From positions 1 through 55,191 of the forward strand of contig JAGKTY010000017.1 of assembly GCA_021153185.1 (NCBI GenBank): a DNA stretch of 55,191 nt, given 5' to 3'. The notes under the pieces were generated by a model. The model made no database searches, was not told the origin of the DNA, and saw nothing but the letters and a program-made list of their open reading frames with translations. The translations under genes and the position numbers were made by a program. Shown in pieces: positions 50,873 through 55,191 of this stretch (position 1 is its first letter; each line of letters opens with the position of its first letter). Source of the DNA: Lachnospiraceae bacterium (GTDB lineage Bacteria > Bacillota > Clostridia > Lachnospirales > Lachnospiraceae).

Positions 50873-52771
50873 ATGTCTTCACCTAAGGATGATTTTGATT
50901 TGGAATTTATTGATTTAGATGCAGTAGATAACGAATCTGCTTCTGATGAACAGGAAGCGAAAGATGAATATAAAGAGGACAAACAGGAACTGATTGCCGA
51001 AATGAATGATCCGGATGCCGGACAAGCAAAAGAAACGGATGAAGAACGTGCGCAGGAAACGAAACCTGAGATGACGGAAGATTTTGAAATCATCAATCTG
51101 GATGAAACAGACGCGATAGACGATACGGAATCAGTGAATGGTGCAACGGCTGAGGAAATACGAAACGTACCTGGCAATGAGGCGGAAAGCGATGAAGTGG
51201 ACATGCCAAATGAATCAGAAGAATCGGAACATGCTGCGAAGCTGCATGAGAAGCTGGCGGGCGGAATGCAGTCTTTAAAGATGTGTATTGTCAATACGAA
51301 GAATCACCTCATAGAGCAAATTGCATCCAAAACAGGCGGGCATGCGACAGAGGAAACAGCTACGACAGAACCTACGCACAAACAGGAAGAACAGGAAACG
51401 TCAGAAGCTGTAGCAAAGCCGGATGACGCAGCACTCGAGCGCAAAAACAAGCGCGAGCAGGAAACGAAACGCGCACAAAAAATGCTGGCAATCGGTGGCG
51501 GTGTTTTGGCAGCAATCATTGTGATTTCGCTTGTTGGAAACGGAATTGCAAAGAATATAGAAAAGAAAAAGAATGCTATGGCTGCGCAGGAAAATCAGGT
51601 TGTGCTCGATGAAGAAAAAGAGCTTTCTGCGGCAGAACAGGTAAATGGAGCATACGAGATAGAAAAAGCCAAAGAGGAGCTTGAACAGAAACAAAACGTG
51701 CCGACCAAGAAACAGGTGCTTGAGGACAATGCACAACAATATATCGATAATATGTCACTTGAAGAAAAGGTGGCAGGTCTTTTCTTTGTCAATATTGAGA
51801 CATTATCCAATCAATCCGTCGTCACAAGTGTGGATGGTATGATTAGCACAACACTCGAGTCGCTTCCAATCGGCGGCGTGATTTTTCATGAAAAAAATAT
51901 GGAAAATCCGCAACAATTTACCAGTCTTGTTTCGATGACGAGAGGAAGCGCAAAGTATGAAGTTTTCACGGCGATTAGCGACGAAGGTGGGCAGGACAGT
52001 CCGTTTCTCGAAAAAGGTTTTGAGACCGAGCCAATTGCAGATGTAGAAGAAATTGTGGAAACCGGCGGCGTTGCGGAAGCATACAGCACGGGTATCGCAT
52101 ACGGAGGAAGACTTCGTTCTTATGGGTTAAATGTCAATTTCGGACCACCGGCAGATGTTGTGTTAAAACGCAATTCTGTGATAGAAAGCCGCTCATTTGG
52201 CACAAAGCAGGAAGATGTACTTAGTATGGCACAAAATCTGATGAAGGGCATGAATGACCGTAAAATCAAAGCGGTTGTCAGGTATTTCCCAAGTTACGGT
52301 GATGTGCTCACAGACGGTATGAATGGCAAAATAGAAAGTACAAGGACGAAGGAAGCGTTTGATTCCCTTGAAGGAGCCATGTATAAGTCGCTGATTCGAA
52401 ATGGTGCTGAAATCATACAGACAAGCGTTGTTGCTATGCCAAAGATTACCGAGGATGATACACCGGCATGCCTGTCATCCAAAATTGTGACAGACATTTT
52501 GCGTGATGAACTGGAATATGATGGCGTCATTCTGACTGATACATTGAGTAAAAAAGCTTTGACATCAAGATATTCGGAAGAAGAAATTGCCGTGCAGGCC
52601 ATTCAGGCAGGATGCGATATGTTGCTGCAACCGGCAGATTTTCCCAAACAGTATCAAGCTGTACTTGATGCAGTTAATAACGGAACAATCACAGAAGAGC
52701 GCATTGATGAATCGCTTCGCAGGATTTTCCGCGTGAAGTATTCCAAACAAATTGAAGTTGAAGAAGAGTAG
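50873..52771 (+). CDS. Membrane-anchored GH3-like protein with degraded active site
   Basis: 632 residues. The first 200 are acidic and low-complexity (Asp/Glu-rich), likely cytoplasmic. One membrane helix follows (about 206-226: M-L-A-I-G-G-G-V-L-A-A-I-I-V-I). The extracellular part (about 285-625) has the GH3 N-terminal fold of NagZ-type beta-N-acetylglucosaminidases: M-S-L-E-E-K-V-A-G-L-F, G-G-V-I-F, and Y-D-G-V-I-L-T-D. However, the substrate-binding K-H-F-P-G-H-G and D-S-H motifs read V-R-Y-F-P-S-Y-G-D and T-D-G-M. I infer a non-catalytic or altered-specificity wall protein. GGAGGTG precedes the ATG. Confidence 0.85.
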   Translation: MSSPKDDFDLEFIDLDAVDNESASDEQEAKDEYKEDKQELIAEMNDPDAGQAKETDEERAQETKPEMTEDFEIINLDETDAIDDTESVNGATAEEIRNVPGNEAESDEVDMPNESEESEHAAKLHEKLAGGMQSLKMCIVNTKNHLIEQIASKTGGHATEETATTEPTHKQEEQETSEAVAKPDDAALERKNKREQETKRAQKMLAIGGGVLAAIIVISLVGNGIAKNIEKKKNAMAAQENQVVLDEEKELSAAEQVNGAYEIEKAKEELEQKQNVPTKKQVLEDNAQQYIDNMSLEEKVAGLFFVNIETLSNQSVVTSVDGMISTTLESLPIGGVIFHEKNMENPQQFTSLVSMTRGSAKYEVFTAISDEGGQDSPFLEKGFETEPIADVEEIVETGGVAEAYSTGIAYGGRLRSYGLNVNFGPPADVVLKRNSVIESRSFGTKQEDVLSMAQNLMKGMNDRKIKAVVRYFPSYGDVLTDGMNGKIESTRTKEAFDSLEGAMYKSLIRNGAEIIQTSVVAMPKITEDDTPACLSSKIVTDILRDELEYDGVILTDTLSKKALTSRYSEEEIAVQAIQAGCDMLLQPADFPKQYQAVLDAVNNGTITEERIDESLRRIFRVKYSKQIEVEEE

Positions 52772-52782
52772 ATAAATGCATA

Positions 52783-52813
52783 TAAAGCCCGGGCACAACT
52801 TGTCCGGGCTTTA
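52783..52813 (+). terminator. Terminator after the GH3-like gene
   Basis: TAAAGCCCGG (52783-52792) pairs with CCGGGCTTTA (52804-52813), extended by CA/TG pairs. The right arm is shared with the direct repeat that starts at 52800. Confidence 0.8.
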
Positions 52814-52934
52814 CATCTTGACGTTTCAATTTCAAAGTGCTATCCTACGGATAAGCAAGCTTACTATGCAAGTAGCAATCCGCGAACGCATTCTTTATTC
52901 TTAATTCAAAGTCGATTCTTGCTTACTATCACAA
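52800..52934 (+). repeat. 135-bp direct repeat, copy A
   Basis: Near-identical (roughly 93 percent by eye; the first 60 bases or so are identical) to 54977-55110 in the same orientation. It holds an internal hairpin TGCT-ATCC/GGAT-AAGCA around TAC (52838-52857) and AAGCAAG...CTTGCTT (about 52853 and 52918). It begins in the loop of the GH3 terminator. No coding capacity is evident. Confidence 0.9.
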
Positions 52935-53009
52935 ACACAGAAACTCAAAATGATACACACAAAGGGAATATTAGATGTCCGTATTTGTACAGGAAAAGGA
53001 GGCTTAAGA

Positions 53010-53612
53010 GTGGCTAATGAAATCGCAATTATAACAGCGGAACAGATGAAAAATCTTATCTATGAAATCAGAGGACAGAAAGTAATGCTGGATGTAGATT
53101 TGGCAAAGATTTATGGGTATGAAACAAAAACATTTAATCAACAAGTTAAGAGAAATATTGAAAAATTTGATAATGATTTTATGTTTCAATTAACAGAGTA
53201 TGAAATGCATATTTTGCGGTCACAAAATGTGACCACAAATATTAATAATATGTCACGAAGTTTACCATACGCCTTTACAGAACAGGGAATCTATATGCTT
53301 ATGACTGTTTTGAAAGGAGACCTTGCCATCAGGCAAAGCAAGGCACTTATAAGATTGTTCAAAGAAATGAAAGATTTTATTTCTTCCAATACAATCATAA
53401 ATACAGAGGATTTTTTGAAGCTGTCAATTCAGACCAATGAAAATACGTCTGCCATTGCACAAATCGAGACAGAAATGTTTCGGAAATCAGATTTACCAAT
53501 GTTTTTCAAGGCATTTTCAAAAGAAATCAAAACAGAATATCTTTTCATGAATGGGGAGATTTGTGAGGCGAATGCAACATATCAAACAATCTATAGCAAA
53601 TATTCAAAATGA
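53010..53612 (+). CDS. ORF6N-domain (phage antirepressor-like) protein, probably truncated
   Basis: 200 residues from a GTG start behind AAAGGAGG. The ORF6N domain spans about 15-100: I-R-G-Q-K-V-M-L-D-V-D-L-A-K-I-Y-G, F-N-Q-Q-V-K-R-N, and F-x-F-Q-L-T. A short helical linker follows. Family members I recall are about 270-310 residues and continue after the E-A-N-A-T-Y-Q-T-I-Y-S segment with a PLD-like part (S-I-Y-V-I-D-N-Y). Here the protein ends K-Y-S-K, so the C-terminal domain is missing. ORF6N proteins bind DNA and are common in phages and genomic islands. Confidence 0.8.
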   Translation: MANEIAIITAEQMKNLIYEIRGQKVMLDVDLAKIYGYETKTFNQQVKRNIEKFDNDFMFQLTEYEMHILRSQNVTTNINNMSRSLPYAFTEQGIYMLMTVLKGDLAIRQSKALIRLFKEMKDFISSNTIINTEDFLKLSIQTNENTSAIAQIETEMFRKSDLPMFFKAFSKEIKTEYLFMNGEICEANATYQTIYSKYSK

Positions 53613-53622
53613 TAAATACAAA

Positions 53623-53657
53623 AGAAGCCAGGGCTATGCTGATGCACCCGGGCTTCT
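53623..53657. terminator. Hairpin between convergent cassette genes
   Basis: AGAAGCC (53623-53629) pairs with GGCTTCT (53651-53657), with a GGG/CCC inner helix. Read on the minus strand it is followed by a T-rich run, so it fits termination of the SGNH gene best. Confidence 0.6.
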
Positions 53658-53736
53658 ATTATAACGGACAATGATGTTATGTAAACCCAAACTGAACAGA
53701 AAGATGATATTGACCAGTAAATTGTTAGTTAAATTA

Positions 53737-54879
53737 TCACTGATCAAAATCGAACATTCTATAATTTGAGGAGTTAGGATCATCATGAGCACCAATCATA
53801 AACTCAGCGTATGCAATTATTACAGTGTCATAATTATTTGCCAAAATATGATTGCGGAGCCCTTCTGGAAAATAATCATCTCTTGGTTGATACCGATCTA
53901 TTTGATGAACACCTAAAGAAAGAAATGGTTCTGTTACATGTCCGTATGAGTCACAAATGAATAGTATTTTCCCGTCCTTTATATCCAAATTAATGCTACT
54001 CCTCAAGCGATATGCATAATGTAATGCTGAATCTTTTTCGATATGGTTGTCAATTTGATCCTGGTATATAAAATCATCAAAGGTCCCTTCCACATAGGAT
54101 GAATACTCTTTTAATAAATAGCGGGTTGGAAAATTAGGTTTTACAACTGTATAATCGTCTTTTCCAATATAGGCTTTTGAAACCAGTTGTCCTTGTTCAC
54201 CAATCCAGTAATTAGGGTGTTCGATAAATGTATAATTATCTGGATTGTAGAGATTAAAATCAATTGAATAGTTGCAAGTCTGATTTAGCGTGTTTGCCAT
54301 ATGCTTTGCAGCCCAAAAGCCGGCAGGAACCGTCCAGTGGTGATCTGTGCAATAAAAAAGGTCTTTTGTAGATAATCTCTCCTCGCGAATATTATCTCGT
54401 AAATCTAAAACTGTAAAACCGGCATTTGACAAACGCGATAATAACAAATCGGCGTTTTGATTGCAGAATGAAGGTATTCCAAAATTGTCAATAAAAATGG
54501 TATCATCTAGATATTTGGTAGGTTGATTTACATAGACCAAATTAATATCATTTTCATCAAGAAACTGTTTAAAAGATACCAGTTGATTAAATTCATAGTC
54601 TGTAGATGTTTTGGCTGAAGCAGAAATAATATAATCGTTGTCTAAAATATACACATTCTTATCGCTATAGTAATCTACAATTTGAAATGTTTTTAAAAAT
54701 AATCCGCTAATTTTTATAAGTGTTTCCTTATAGGAGAGGTTATTAGCAAGTTGCTCGTCATCCGGAAAAAGAAAAAAATTAATATCCGCTTGTTTGATAT
54801 TTAAAAGCTGGGAAATAAAACCTGAAGCCAATATTGCTATAAAAGAAAAACATAATATGAATTTTGATGCTTTGTTCAT
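53737..54879 (-). CDS. SGNH/AlgX-like extracellular protein
   Basis: 380 residues with an N-terminal signal anchor (about 5-22) and an AlgX/AlgJ-type SGNH domain. F-Y-C-T-D-H-H-W-T (about 192-200) is the diagnostic T-D-H-H-W motif with the catalytic Asp/His pair, and F-I-C-D-S-Y-G-H (about 300-307) fits the Ser-containing block of the family. Such proteins O-acetylate surface polysaccharides with an MBOAT partner; none is adjacent, though one lies at 15067-16506. The gene is AT-rich compared with its neighbours and sits inside a direct-repeat-bounded cassette, suggesting transfer. I chose the ATG at 54879; an upstream in-frame start adds a second hydrophobic leader. Confidence 0.82.
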   Translation of the reverse strand: MNKASKFILCFSFIAILASGFISQLLNIKQADINFFLFPDDEQLANNLSYKETLIKISGLFLKTFQIVDYYSDKNVYILDNDYIISASAKTSTDYEFNQLVSFKQFLDENDINLVYVNQPTKYLDDTIFIDNFGIPSFCNQNADLLLSRLSNAGFTVLDLRDNIREERLSTKDLFYCTDHHWTVPAGFWAAKHMANTLNQTCNYSIDFNLYNPDNYTFIEHPNYWIGEQGQLVSKAYIGKDDYTVVKPNFPTRYLLKEYSSYVEGTFDDFIYQDQIDNHIEKDSALHYAYRLRSSINLDIKDGKILFICDSYGHVTEPFLSLGVHQIDRYQPRDDYFPEGLRNHILANNYDTVIIAYAEFMIGAHDDPNSSNYRMFDFDQ

Positions 54880-54976
54880 AGTTGAGCCTCTTTCTTTAAA
54901 ACTAATAATATAATAACATTGTAATACTATTTTTAAAAGAAAATTAAACGACATAGCGAGTTATCATGATATTGGT

Positions 54977-55110
54977 TTGTCCGGGCTTTACATCTTGACG
55001 TTTCAATTTCAAAGTGCTATCCTACGGATAAGCAAGCTAACTATGTAAGTAGCATTCCGCGAACGCATTCTTATTCTTAAATTCTAAGTCGATTCTTGCT
55101 TCATTCACAA
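54977..55110 (+). repeat. 135-bp direct repeat, copy B
   Basis: Second copy of the repeat at 52800-52934, same orientation, with scattered substitutions and single-base gaps in its last 75 bases. It includes TTGTCCGGGCTTTA, the right arm of the GH3 terminator, but its own left flank lacks the matching left arm. The remaining bases to 55191 show nothing recognisable. Confidence 0.9.
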
Positions 55111-55191
55111 TTAACTTCATGATTTCAAAATGACCACAAACAGGTTTTATATTCTGCTAATGTACAATTCTAAGTACGTGACAGTTATCTC

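Overview
The window looks like a chromosomal segment from a spore-forming, anaerobic, low-to-moderate GC Gram-positive of class Clostridia, most likely family Lachnospiraceae. The basis is: spoIIP and a sigK-type sporulation sigma factor; an rpsT-spoIIP-lepA-hemW order; an [FeFe]-hydrogenase; strong AGGAGG ribosome sites with frequent TTG/GTG starts; and paired large serine recombinases of the kind common in gut Clostridia. The species cannot be named from the sequence alone.

Layout. 1-2529 is a complete IS66-family insertion sequence whose left terminus is the first base of the window. 2558-11270 is an accessory island: two overlapping large serine recombinases, the 3' remnant of a third, a ferredoxin-like mini-ORF, a class-M sirtuin plus zinc-macrodomain pair (protein ADP-ribosylation and its reversal), a broken small gene, a Cache-GGDEF diguanylate cyclase and the N-terminal stub of a metal-regulated permease. 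11301-14220 is a copper module (csoR, then copA reading into copZ) with two palindromic CsoR-type operators. 14299-17997 is a cell-surface glycan locus: a decayed gtrB/gtrC glucosylation pair followed by an intact MBOAT acyltransferase and SGNH partner. 18145-30541 holds metabolism and signalling: [FeFe]-hydrogenase, AraC regulator, MATE exporter, GH13 glucosidase, iron alcohol dehydrogenase, a 1258-residue LacI-like/GGDEF*/EAL/beta-repeat protein, and azlCD. 30563-35311 holds degV, a PurF homologue lacking its catalytic Cys, and a polar amino-acid ABC importer. 35480-43934 is the most core-like part: a zinc-ribbon/TPM pair, rpsT, spoIIP, lepA, hemW, sigK, pilT. 44019-48784 has a deletion-broken GH9 endoglucanase, a brnTA toxin-antitoxin pair, and dprA with comM/yifB. 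48893-55110 has a coiled-coil repeat protein behind a structured leader, a small two-component DMT/SMR exporter, a membrane-anchored GH3-like protein with an eroded active site, and a two-gene AT-rich cassette (truncated ORF6N gene and an SGNH/AlgX-like gene) bracketed by 135-bp near-identical direct repeats.

Themes. Gene decay is frequent: I count six clear remnants or broken genes (third recombinase, small DUF-like gene, permease stub, gtrB, gtrC, GH9), and the ORF6N gene is truncated. A 26-bp GC-rich repeat occurs three times at gene ends or rearrangement junctions. The points most worth following are the SirTM/macrodomain module beside the recombinases, the cytoplasmic EAL protein with a beta-repeat tail, the Cys-less PurF, the copA-copZ fusion with an internal start, the structured leader at 49085-49181, and the direct-repeat-bounded cassette at 52800-55110.
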